A stretch of DNA of 64,000 nucleotides from Hoeflea marina (GTDB lineage: Bacteria > Pseudomonadota > Alphaproteobacteria > Rhizobiales > Rhizobiaceae): NCBI RefSeq assembly GCF_003182275.1, contig NZ_QGTR01000004.1, positions 239,811 through 303,810 of the forward strand, given 5' to 3'. A model generated the notes under the pieces. That model was not told the DNA's origin, ran no database searches, and saw only the letters and a program-made list of their open reading frames with translations. The translations under genes were made by a program, and so were the position numbers. Each line of letters opens with the position of its first letter. Position 1 is the first letter of the stretch. Shown here piece by piece: positions 34,945 to 43,500 of the stretch.

Positions 34945-36219
34945 TCAGACCTTCTTCTTGTCCATCGAGCGCGGTCCCAGCGGGTGGTCGGCATGGGGAT
35001 AGGGATGATGGTGATGGGCATGGCCGTCGCCGTGGTCGTGACTGTGGTCATGCGGGTGATCATGGGCATGGGCATGATCGTGGGCATGGTCGTGCGAATG
35101 GCCGTGATCGTGATCGTGGTCGTTTCCGTGATCGTGGCCGCCGTCATGGTGGTGATGATCGTGGCCATGGTCATGGTCATGATGCTCATGATCGCCGTGC
35201 GCATGAGCCACAGGCTCGAGCGCCGCGGGGCTCGAATGGCTGTGCACCGGCGTCCACGGCAGGCCATGGGCGCGGCAGAACTCCTCCTCGCGGCACGACG
35301 CGTCGCAGTCACCCTTGCAGGGACAGTTCTCAAGACCGCCGCCGATGCCCTCGACATGGTGGTGGTGGCTTTCCTGCGGCAGGCCGACTTCGGCCTCGAA
35401 GCCCAGCACCTGCTCGCGGTACTTGCACATCTGGCAGTTCATCAGCGCCTGGCCGTCGAGGATTTCCTGCACCCGGTCCTGGAAGGTGTCGAGCACCAGC
35501 GGGTGGTCGCTGAGATAGGAAGCCTTGACGAACTGGATCTCGGGATGCTCGGCGGCCACCTCGTCGGTCTGCGAATAGATCCGCTTGACCAGCACGCCGG
35601 TGAACAGGAAATAGGGAAACACGATGATGCGCTTGTAGCCGAGCTTGGCCGCGTGCTTGAGCCCGGGGGCGACCAGCGGGAAGGTGACGCCGGAATAGAC
35701 CGTCTCGCCCCAGCCGAAGCCGAGCCCTTCCCAGAGCATCCGCATCACCTTGGTGGCGTTGGAATTGGCGTCCGGATCCGACGAGCCGCGGCCGACCACC
35801 ACCAGCATGGTGTCATGCAGCGGCAGTTCGCCGAACTCGGCATTGGCGGCTTCGACGGCTTCGGTGATGCGGGCGCCGGCGGCGCGGATCATCCTGAGAT
35901 CGATGCCGAGTTCGCGTCCGTAGCTGATCACCATGTCGCGGTTCTGCGCCTGGTAGGTGTTGAGCACGGAGGGAATGTCGTTCTTGGCGTGGCCGGCGGC
36001 AAACAGCATGCCCGGCACGGCCAGCACCCGGGTGACGCCCTTGGCGCGCAGCCGGTCGAGCCCCTCGGATATCACCGGATTGCAGAATTCGAGATAGCCG
36101 TATTCGACCGGCGTGTCGGGATAGCGGGCGCGCAGGCCTTCCGACACCGTGGCGAATTCGCGCGCGGCGTTCTGGTTGCGGCTGCCGTGGCCGCAAACCA
36201 TGATTCCTATCTTTTCCAT
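34945..36219 (-). CDS. cbiX: Sirohydrochlorin cobaltochelatase CbiX with Cys- and His-rich tail
   Basis: 424 residues. Residues 1-255 are two CbiX/SirB-type chelatase repeats, with His11 in CGHGSRN and His77 in AAGHAKNDIP as likely metal ligands. Residues 262-315 carry seven Cys (262, 265, 299, 301, 305, 309, 315), able to bind an Fe-S cluster or metal. Residues 339-412 are extremely His-rich (repeated HDHDHGH-type units), a probable cobalt store. CbiX inserts cobalt early, in the anaerobic route, whereas cobN nearby inserts it late. The ATG at 36219 gives the conserved MEKIGIMVCGHGS start. Confidence 0.92.
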   Translation of the reverse strand: MEKIGIMVCGHGSRNQNAAREFATVSEGLRARYPDTPVEYGYLEFCNPVISEGLDRLRAKGVTRVLAVPGMLFAAGHAKNDIPSVLNTYQAQNRDMVISYGRELGIDLRMIRAAGARITEAVEAANAEFGELPLHDTMLVVVGRGSSDPDANSNATKVMRMLWEGLGFGWGETVYSGVTFPLVAPGLKHAAKLGYKRIIVFPYFLFTGVLVKRIYSQTDEVAAEHPEIQFVKASYLSDHPLVLDTFQDRVQEILDGQALMNCQMCKYREQVLGFEAEVGLPQESHHHHVEGIGGGLENCPCKGDCDASCREEEFCRAHGLPWTPVHSHSSPAALEPVAHAHGDHEHHDHDHGHDHHHHDGGHDHGNDHDHDHGHSHDHAHDHAHAHDHPHDHSHDHGDGHAHHHHPYPHADHPLGPRSMDKKKV

Positions 36220-36223
36220 TGTG

Positions 36224-36466
36224 TCAGGCCTCCGCGCCCTGGGTGTCCGGTTCCGCGTCCGCGCTTGCGTCGGCTTCCTTGCTGTCACGATCGGCGTTGA
36301 GCTTGCGCTTGCCGGCCCAGGCGGCGATCGCCGCCGCCCCCGCGGCGGCAGCCCAGCCGACCCAATGGCTGTGACCGGCCAGTTCGCCCAGATGCCCGCC
36401 ATGGGCGTGCGCCTGGCCGGCGCCGAAGGCACGGAAGATCAGAAGGAAAGGTATCAGCTTGCGCAT
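36224..36466 (-). CDS. Small His-containing membrane protein at head of cob operon (DUF6732-like)
   Basis: An 80-residue protein with a hydrophobic N-terminus (MRKLIPFLLIFRAFGAGQAHA), a short His-rich stretch (HAHGGHLGELAGHSHW), one membrane helix (VGWAAAAGAAAIAAWAG) and an acidic tail. It starts the operon whose next gene, cbiX, begins 5 bases later. The family name is a tentative recollection. A role in cobalt handling is inferred from the His residues and location only. Confidence 0.65.
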   Translation of the reverse strand: MRKLIPFLLIFRAFGAGQAHAHGGHLGELAGHSHWVGWAAAAGAAAIAAWAGKRKLNADRDSKEADASADAEPDTQGAEA

Positions 36467-36571
36467 CGGGCGCCTCCGGACGACGTGACAAAATTTGCAC
36501 GAAACGCCGGCAACCAGCCGACGCGAAACGCCAGGCCAGGGGACCGAACCGGACAGCTTCGGACTTGGCCC

Positions 36572-36585
36572 TTGATCTAAGTCAG
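36572..36585. promoter_or_regulatory. Near-match FNR/FixK box before the cbiX-cobM operon
   Basis: TTGATCTAAGTCAG differs from the tolerated FixK/FNR form TTGAT-N4-GTCAA at the last base. It lies about 106 bases before the first gene of the operon, in a 273-base gap (36467-36739) that otherwise shows no gene and no riboswitch. It could tie part of B12 synthesis to oxygen through FnrN. This is a weak, testable site. Confidence 0.35.
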
Positions 36586-36739
36586 CCGCACCGAAATCAC
36601 TCTCAGCCTGTCACCAGGCGCCGTCGCACATGGGCCGGAGTCTTAGGCCGATCGTCCCCGGGGGTCAAACCCCGATTGCGCCAGCGCCGGCATCATTCGC
36701 GTCATGGCCGTGGAAAAGCGCGGTCGTCCCGGACCTCGC

Positions 36740-37162
36740 TCAGGCCATGCCGAGCCGCCGCGCGGTGGCCGAGAAGAGCGCTTTCTCGCGGTCGTCGATG
36801 TCGCCGTCGGCACGCGCGATTTCCGCCATATGCTCGAGAATCTGGCGCTTGCGCGCGACCGGCAGCGCCGCCAGCATGTCGGCTGCCTGGGCGTCGGTGG
36901 TCTCATAGCCGAAATCATCGATGTATTTGAGAATGTCGCCCAGTTCGTCCGCCTGCAGGCCGAGCAGCCGGGTGCAGACGCTGGTGAAGGCCGCGGCTTC
37001 GTCGGGGCCGACCTTGGCGTCGGCGAACGACATGCGCACCAGCAGCAGCAGTTCGGCGACCAGATGCGGGTCGTCGGCCACGGTCTCGATCGACGAATGG
37101 GTGTCGAACAGGCCGCGGACCTTGTCCAGCCATGTCTGTGAACCGGAGGGCGTGTCGGTCAT
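36740..37162 (-). CDS. TerB-like protein (140 aa)
   Basis: An all-helical protein with a TerB-type core: LVAELLLLVRMSFADAKVGP, a linker FTSVCTRLLGLQADELGD, then IARADGDIDDREKALFSATA, where the acidic ADGDIDDRE loop resembles the metal-binding loops of TerB proteins. It starts 4 bases inside the end of a second protein of similar build, so the two are co-transcribed. TerB proteins are associated with stress and membrane metal responses; no function is fixed here. Confidence 0.7.
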   Translation of the reverse strand: MTDTPSGSQTWLDKVRGLFDTHSSIETVADDPHLVAELLLLVRMSFADAKVGPDEAAAFTSVCTRLLGLQADELGDILKYIDDFGYETTDAQAADMLAALPVARKRQILEHMAEIARADGDIDDREKALFSATARRLGMA

Positions 37163-37617
37163 GGCGAAATTCCTTCGATATCCGGATCGATTCCGAGCAG
37201 GTCGGCGGTATTGCCGATCAGCCGCTGTGTGTCTTCGTTCATAGCCGATTCGCCGCCCGCGATGCTGATCATTGCGGCCAGCAGCTGCCTTCGTTCCGCG
37301 CGCCCCAGCATCCGCAGCAATTCGAACTTTTCGGCCTCGACCGCCCGCCCCTCCGGCGAATCGAGCAAGGCGTGCATGGCCGCCAGATCCTCCGCGCCGA
37401 TGTCGAACCTGTCGCGGCAGACACGCTCGAAGCCGTTGAGCTCTTCCTGACGCACGACGCCGTCCAGCAGCACCACGCGGAACAGCAGAAGCATCTGCGC
37501 CATGGCGACGGGATCGCCGGCAAGTCTTTCGATCGCGGGAGAACGGACCGGCTTGCGCCGGAAGCGTTCGGCCAGAACCTTGACGAGGTTGGACAGTTCG
37601 GTCGCTTCCTGTTGCAT
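37159..37617 (-). CDS. TerB-like helical protein (152 aa)
   Basis: Similar in plan to its downstream partner. PVAMAQMLLLFRVVLLDGVVRQEELNGFE, shown only to mark the first helical pair (residues about 30-58), is followed by FELLRMLGRAERRQLLAAMI. The start is set at MQQEATELSNL, although the frame is open for 51 more codons and the ribosome site is weak. It forms a two-gene unit with the next TerB-like gene (4-base overlap). Divergent from the TSUP gene at 37804. Role unknown. Confidence 0.6.
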   Translation of the reverse strand: MQQEATELSNLVKVLAERFRRKPVRSPAIERLAGDPVAMAQMLLLFRVVLLDGVVRQEELNGFERVCRDRFDIGAEDLAAMHALLDSPEGRAVEAEKFELLRMLGRAERRQLLAAMISIAGGESAMNEDTQRLIGNTADLLGIDPDIEGISP

Positions 37618-37803
37618 CGGGATGATTCCCGACTGACGGCGCATCTTAGGCCGGGTCGGGCGGAATTGAAATCGGCAGGAAATTCCCATCGGCCTGCCGA
37701 CCGGCGGAACCGCTCGCCACGTTGCCCCGGATGCAAGTCCGGCATTGTCCCTGCCACCGGTCCGTGTCATAGGCTCGCCACGTTTCCGCGAGCCAGGCCC
37801 CCC

Positions 37804-38589
37804 ATGTCAGATCCGACCCTTCTCCTGATGCTGTTGCTGCTGCTGGCGGCATTTCTGGCCGGATTTGTCGATTCGATTGCCGGCGGCGGCGGCATGATCA
37901 TCCTGCCGGTGCTGCTGCTGGCCGGGCTTTCGCCGGTGGAGGCGCTCGGCACCAACAAGCTGCAGGGCCTGTTCGGCTCGAGTTCCGCCACCATCGCCTA
38001 TGCGCGCAAGGGTCATGTCGACCTGCGGAGCCAGTTCGGCTCGGCGCTGCTGTCGGCCGCCGGTGCCGCTGTCGGGGCGCTGCTGGCCGCCTATGTGCCC
38101 GGCGACGTCTTCCGCGCCGTGCTGCCCTTCATGCTGGTGGCCATCGCGCTGTTCTTCGCCTTCAAGCCGAATATGGGCGATATCGACCGCGCCCGCCGGA
38201 TGCCGGCGCTGATCTTCGCCGCCACCATCGTGCCGCTGGTCGGCTTCTATGACGGCATCTTCGGTCCCGGCGCCGGATCCTTCTTCATGCTCGCCTTCGT
38301 GGCGCTTGCCGGCTACGGCGTGCTCAAGGCCACCGCCCATACCAAGCTGCTCAATTTTGCCTCGAATTTCGGCGCCTTCGCCGTCTTCGCGGTCTTCGGC
38401 GTCATCTCCTGGAAGATAGGCCTGATGATGGGCGTGGCGCAATTCGCCGGCGCCCAGGCGGGCTCGCATTTCGCCATGAAGAACGGCGCACGAATCATCA
38501 AGCCGCTGCTGGTCATCACCTGCGCGGCGCTGGCGCTGAAGCTCGCCAGCGATCCGGCCAACCCGGTCAGGGTGTGGCTGGGAATCTGA
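37804..38589 (+). CDS. TSUP/TauE-SafE family membrane transporter
   Basis: A 261-residue polytopic membrane protein with about eight hydrophobic segments. The family signatures are visible: AGFVDSIAGGGGMIILPVLLLAG with ALGTNKLQGLFGS in the first half and GFYDGIFGPGAGSFFMLAFV with AHTKLLNFASN in the second, an inverted repeat. Members export sulfite or organosulfonates; the substrate here is unknown. The start follows an upstream stretch open in the same frame but lacking family sequence. Confidence 0.87.
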   Translation: MSDPTLLLMLLLLLAAFLAGFVDSIAGGGGMIILPVLLLAGLSPVEALGTNKLQGLFGSSSATIAYARKGHVDLRSQFGSALLSAAGAAVGALLAAYVPGDVFRAVLPFMLVAIALFFAFKPNMGDIDRARRMPALIFAATIVPLVGFYDGIFGPGAGSFFMLAFVALAGYGVLKATAHTKLLNFASNFGAFAVFAVFGVISWKIGLMMGVAQFAGAQAGSHFAMKNGARIIKPLLVITCAALALKLASDPANPVRVWLGI

Positions 38590-38595
38590 GAGGCT

Positions 38596-39027
38596 TCAGA
38601 ACACGGCGAGCAGGATCGTGCCTGTGGCGATCAACCCCACGCCGAACCAGTTCATCGCGGACAGATGTTCGCCCAGGAACATGACGCCGAAGATTGCCAC
38701 CATCACGATCGAGAGTTTGTCGAGCGGCGCCACACGGGCGGCGTCACCCAGTTTCAGCGCCCGGAAGTAAGCGAGCCACGAGGCGCCGGTGGCGAGGCCG
38801 GACAGTCCGAGAAAGAACCAGGTCTTCAGCGGGATTGTCTGCGGATTGCGCCATTTGCCCATCGCCGTCAGGATGGCACCAAGCACCAGCATGATTACGC
38901 AGGTGCGTATGAAGGTGGCCAGATCGCTGTCGATGTCGCTGATGCCGATCTTGGCGAAAATCGCCGTCAGCGCCGCAAACACGGCGGCCACCAGAGCCCA
39001 GAATTGCCAGCTTGCCGATAGGCTCAT
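38596..39027 (-). CDS. EamA-family membrane protein (single EamA repeat)
   Basis: A 143-residue protein with four to five membrane helices: FWALVAAVFAALTAIFAKIG at the start, then LSGLATGASWLAYFRALKLG, and VMFLGEHLSAMNWFGVGLIA at the end. This is half the length of ten-helix DMT transporters and matches the short EamA type that works as a dimer. It is 12 bases after cobO at the end of the riboswitch-controlled unit and may be co-transcribed. Substrate unknown. Confidence 0.78.
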   Translation of the reverse strand: MSLSASWQFWALVAAVFAALTAIFAKIGISDIDSDLATFIRTCVIMLVLGAILTAMGKWRNPQTIPLKTWFFLGLSGLATGASWLAYFRALKLGDAARVAPLDKLSIVMVAIFGVMFLGEHLSAMNWFGVGLIATGTILLAVF

Positions 39028-39039
39028 TGCTACGCCTGT

Positions 39040-39687
39040 CTAAAACTCCACGCCGATCTGCGCCTTCACGCCGGAGCGGAACGGGTGCTTGACCATCTCC
39101 ATCTCGGTGACCAGGTCGGCGAACTCGATGAGCTCGTCCTTGGCGTTGCGGCCGGTGAGCACGACGTGGGTCATCGCCGGCTTCTCGGTGGCGATGAAAT
39201 CGATCACCTCGTTGACGTCGATATAGTCATAGCGCATGGCGATGTTGATCTCGTCGAGCAGCACCATCGAGTTGCGCTCGTCGCGGATCATCTCCTTGGC
39301 CTTCGCCCAGGCGGCCTGCGCCATCTCGATGTCGCGGGCCTTGTCCTGGGTGTCCCAGGTGAAGCCTTCGCCCATGGTGTGGAACTGGCAGATCTCGGAG
39401 AAGTGCTTGAGGATCAGGTCGCGCTCGCCGGTCGACATCGCGCCCTTGATGAACTGCACCACCGCGCACGGCTTGCCGTGGGCGATGTGGCGGAAGATCA
39501 TGCCGAAGGCGGCCGAAGACTTGCCCTTGCCCTTGCCGGTATGGACGATGACCAGGCCCTTCTCGCCGGTCTTGGTGGCCATGATCTTCTCGCGCGCCGC
39601 CTTCTTCTTGGCCATCTTCTCGGCGTGGCGGGCGTTGAGTTCTTCCTCGGTCATGCCGTCGGTGATCTTGGGGCGGTCGTCGCTCAT
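39040..39687 (-). CDS. cobO: Cob(I)yrinate a,c-diamide adenosyltransferase
   Basis: A 215-residue CobA/CobO-type corrinoid adenosyltransferase. The P-loop-like motif is GKGKGKSSAAFGM, after LVIVHTG. MVLLDEINIAMRYDYIDVNEV and VVLTGRNAKDELIEFADLVTEM follow. It attaches the 5'-deoxyadenosyl ligand to cobalt. Encoded 3 bases after the GNAT gene. Its N-terminal Lys-rich helix (AEKMAKKKAAREKIM) is typical. Confidence 0.95.
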   Translation of the reverse strand: MSDDRPKITDGMTEEELNARHAEKMAKKKAAREKIMATKTGEKGLVIVHTGKGKGKSSAAFGMIFRHIAHGKPCAVVQFIKGAMSTGERDLILKHFSEICQFHTMGEGFTWDTQDKARDIEMAQAAWAKAKEMIRDERNSMVLLDEINIAMRYDYIDVNEVIDFIATEKPAMTHVVLTGRNAKDELIEFADLVTEMEMVKHPFRSGVKAQIGVEF

Positions 39688-39690
39688 GTC

Positions 39691-40122
39691 TTACTCCGAT
39701 GTCTGAAATGTCTTGGCGAACCAGATTCGTTGCGGCGCGCCGCCGGCCGCCGGAAGACGGCCGCATTCGATATAGCCCATGCTGGCATAGAATCGCGGTG
39801 CCTGGAAATCGAAGGTGTCGAGATAGACGCCCACCAGACCGCGGTCGCGGGCGATCTCCTCGGCCCGCAGCATCATCGCGCGGCCGAGGCCGCTGCCGCG
39901 CCGGCCCTCGGCGACGACGAGATATCTGACGAACAGCCACCCCTGCATGGTGCAGGCGGCAAGGCCGCCGATGAGGGCACCGTCACCGGCATCGGCCCTC
40001 AGGTGCAGGGGTGTCTCGATGAAGGGCTTGTCCAGCTCGAGTGCGGCGGCATCCAGCATGGCGTTGAGCGAGGCCGCGAAATCGTCCGCCTCGCCCTCGA
40101 TCTCGGTGATGGCAAAGTTCAT
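39691..40122 (-). CDS. GNAT-family N-acetyltransferase
   Basis: A 143-residue acetyltransferase. The acetyl-CoA-binding motif A is visible as LVVAEGRRGSGLGRAMM (Q/R-x-x-G-x-G/A pattern) and motif B as YASMGYIECGRL. The ATG at 40122 is preferred; a TTG at 40128 is 2 codons earlier. It sits between the GFA protein and cobO in the riboswitch-led operon. No link to cobalamin is established, so it may be a passenger or act on an unknown amine. Confidence 0.82.
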   Translation of the reverse strand: MNFAITEIEGEADDFAASLNAMLDAAALELDKPFIETPLHLRADAGDGALIGGLAACTMQGWLFVRYLVVAEGRRGSGLGRAMMLRAEEIARDRGLVGVYLDTFDFQAPRFYASMGYIECGRLPAAGGAPQRIWFAKTFQTSE

Positions 40123-40124
40123 GC

Positions 40125-40514
40125 TCAATCAATGTCCTTGGGCAGGTCATCGGCAACGGTCAGCCAGCCGACCCGCTCGCCCCAGTGATCATGCTGCCGC
40201 ATCGTGATCGCGGCCGGCTCTTCGAGCAGCATGACGTAAAAGTCGATCTCGCCAGGGCGCTGATCCGACTCGTAGGACAGCGGTGAGCCGCAATTTCCAC
40301 AAAAGCCCCGCCTCACGCCCGCCGAGGAGGCAAAGAAGCGCACGGCATCGCCCTCGAGCTCACCATCGCCCGTGGCCACGGTGAAGAAGCTCGTGACCGG
40401 CGACGACGTCGCCCGGCGGCAGCTCTCGCAATGGCAGTGATTGGCACCGATGATGGCGCCGTGAATTTTCAGCTTCACGCCGCCACACAGGCAGCGTCCC
40501 GTCAGGTCAACCAT
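40125..40514 (-). CDS. GFA-family (Gfa/CENP-V) zinc-binding protein
   Basis: A 129-residue protein with the GFA zinc ligands: CLCGG, HCHCESCRR and FCGNCGSPLSYES, giving two bound zincs. Relatives include glutathione-dependent formaldehyde-activating enzyme and uncharacterised S-adduct lyases. The start MVDLTGRCLCGG has AAGGAG nine bases upstream; MKPM at 40523 has no spacing for it. It overlaps the end of cobN by 8 bases, so it is part of the operon. Confidence 0.85.
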   Translation of the reverse strand: MVDLTGRCLCGGVKLKIHGAIIGANHCHCESCRRATSSPVTSFFTVATGDGELEGDAVRFFASSAGVRRGFCGNCGSPLSYESDQRPGEIDFYVMLLEEPAAITMRQHDHWGERVGWLTVADDLPKDID

Positions 40515-43500
40515 GGGCTTCATCTCCTTGAGAGAGTTGCGCAAGATCGAAGCGCGCCGAATTGCTTCTCGGCCGCCACAGCCCGCGCTCGATCGCCTCG
40601 TCGAACTTAGCCGCCATTTCCCTCAGCGCATCGGGGTTTTTCTCGCGCAGGAAGTCGAGCACCGCGCCGTCGACGAGATAGGCCTGGTAGACCGCCTCGA
40701 AATGGTGGTCGCGCACCGCGCCGGTGGTGGCGGAGAAGGCGAAGAGATAGTCGACCGTCGCCGCCATCTCGAAGGCGCCCTTGTAGCCATGGCGCATGAC
40801 GCCGGCGATCCATTTCGGATTGACAGCGCGGCCGCGCACCACGCGGGCGATCTCTTCCTCCAGCGAGCGGATCACCGGCCGCTCGGGGCGCGAATGGTCG
40901 TTGTGGTAGATCGCCGGGCGAGAACCTTTCAGCGATTCCACCGCCGCCGTCATGCCGCCCTCGAACTGGTAATAATCGTCGGAATCGAGAAGATCGTGCT
41001 CGCGGTTGTCCTGGTTCTGCACCACCGCATCGACGCTCGAAAGCCGCTGCTCGAACAGGCTTCGCGCCGGCTGGCCTTCGGCCTCCGCGCCATAGGCGTA
41101 GCCGCCCCAGACGATGAAGGCCTCGGCGAGATCGTCGCGGCTCGTCCAGCCCTTCTCGTCGATCAGCGCCTGCAGGCCGGCACCATAGGCGCCGGGCTTG
41201 GAGCCGAACACCCGGAACGAGGCCTGGCGTGCGGCATCCTCGGCGCTGGCGCCCTTGGCGATCAGGCCTGCGGTTTCCTCACGGGCGCGGGCCGCCAGCG
41301 GATTGTCCTCGCGGTCCTCGTCGAGAAGCGAGATCGCGCGCGCCGCCCGGTCAAACAGCGCGATCTGGTCGGGGAAGGCATCGCGGAAGAAGCCGGAGAT
41401 GCGAAGCGTCACGTCGACACGCGGCCGCGCCATCATCGCCATCGGGATGATCTCGTAGCCGGTGACGCGGCGCGAGGCCATGTCCCAGACCGGCTTTGCC
41501 CCGATCAGCGCCAGCGCCTGGGCAATGTCGTCGCCGCCGGTGCGCATGTTCGAAGTGCCCCAGGCGGTGATGGCGAACGAGGTCGGCCACTCGCCATGAT
41601 CCTGCACATGGCGGGTGACCAGCAGCTCGGCGGATTTCCGCCCCAACTCCCAGGCCGCCGGCGTCGGCACGGCGCGGCTGTCGACGGAGTAGAAATTGCG
41701 CCCCGTCGGCAGCACGTCCGGCCGTCCCCGCGTCGGCGCACCGGAGGGGCCGGGGGCGACGAAGCGGCCTGACAATGCTGTGAGGATGCCGTCGATTTCG
41801 GCGGGGCCGGAGGCCGTGACGGAGGGCCGGATGGTGGCGTTCACCTCGGCCATCACGGCCGCCGTCGCGGCCCAGCCGGCTGGCACGGCCGTTTCGCCGG
41901 AGACGAATTGCGCCGCCATGAGTTCGATGCGTTCGACGGTGTCGCCGTTGGTCCGCCACGGATCGTCGCTGACGGCGCGGAGTTCGGTGGGTCGCGGTCC
42001 GGACCAGGGCGCGCCCATGGCGCAGTCGAGGGGGTCGAAGATGGCACTGCCCCCTCCGTCCGCGCTGCGCGCGGCCACCTCCCCCGTATCGGGGGAGGAA
42101 AACCCTGCCGAAAGCCCCGCATCCGCCGCAATCGCCCGGTGCAGGCTCGCCTCGCCCGGGGCGGTGCCGCGCGGCAGGCGGGCGAGCGCCACCACCAGGT
42201 CGGTGAGCAGACGGCCTTCGGGCGCCAGGCCGAAGATGTGCAGCCCGTCGCGGATCTGCATTTCCTTGAGATCGCAGAGCCAGGCGTCGAGCTTTTCCAG
42301 CGCCATGTCGTCGTCATCGCCGGCTGCGATGCCAGCATCCGTGTCGAGGCCGATGTCCCGCACCAGGTCGAGGATCTGGCCCTTGAGCAGTTTCAGCCGC
42401 CGCGGATCGTGGCCCGAAGCCTGGTAGAACTCGTCGACCAGCGCCTCGAGGTCGCTGAGCGGCCCGTAGCTCTCGGCCCGGGTGAGCGGCGGGGTGAGAT
42501 GGTCGATGATGACGGCGGCGGAGCGGCGCTTGGCCTGCGTCCCCTCGCCCGGATCGTTGACGATGAAGGGATAGACATGCGGCGTCGGGCCGAGCGCTGC
42601 TTCCGGATAGCAGGCGGACGACAGCGCCAGCGCCTTGCCCGGCAGCCATTCCAGATTGCCGTGCTTGCCCATATGCACGGCGGCATCGACGTCGAAGCAG
42701 CGCCTGAGCCAGCAGTAGAAGGCCAGGTAGCCGTGCGGCGGCACCAGATCGGGCGCGTGGTAGCTCGCCTTCGGGTCGATGTTGTAGCCGCGCGCCGGCT
42801 GGATGCCGACGACGGCATTGCCGAAGCGCAGGAGCGGCAGCCGGAAGGCGCCATCGGCGAGGAACGGATCGGTCTCGGGCGCGCCCCAGCGTTTGGTGAC
42901 GGCTTCTTGCACGTCCGGATGCAGCGTGGCGAAAAACGCAGCGTAATCCTGCAGCGACAATTCCTCGCCGCCTGTGCGGCCTTCGACCAGGGCATTGGTC
43001 GGTCCGGCCTTGAGCCTGTCGATCAGCGCATCGCCGTCGGCGGGCAATTTGCCGATGGCATAGCCAGCCGCGCGCATGGCCTTCATGACCTCGACGGTGC
43101 CCGCCGGCGTGTCGAGGCCGACGCCGTTGGCGATGCGGCCGTCGCGGTTGGGGTAATTGGCGAGAACGATCGCCACGCGGCGCTCCGCCTCGGGCTTGCG
43201 CCTGAGCCGCGCCCAGCGGGCGGCGAGTTCGGCGACGAAGGCCATCCGGTCGGGCGCCGGTTCGTGGGTGACGATGTTGGTCTCGACCAGCGGGTCGAAG
43301 CGCGCCGCCGCCTTGAAGCTGACGGCGCGGCCGAGCACCCGGCCGTCGACTTCCGGCAGCGCCACGTGCATGGCGAGATCTCGCGAATTCATGCCCTGGG
43401 AAGAGCCCGCCCAGGCCTCGCGCGTGGTCGAGGCGAAGACTGCCTGCAGCACCACGGCGCCGGTTGATTCCAGCACTGTGCCCTTTGTGACCCCTCCCGG

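Noticed and set aside
34042-36300. 752-codon plus-strand frame opposite cobL, cobH and cbiX
   Set aside because: Composition is that of an antisense shadow (Met/Val-rich opposite the His-rich tail, His/Arg-rich elsewhere), while the minus-strand genes match known families throughout.
36467-36739. Second cobalamin riboswitch before the cbiX operon
   Set aside because: The B12 box and the GCCACTG element are absent on the minus strand here.
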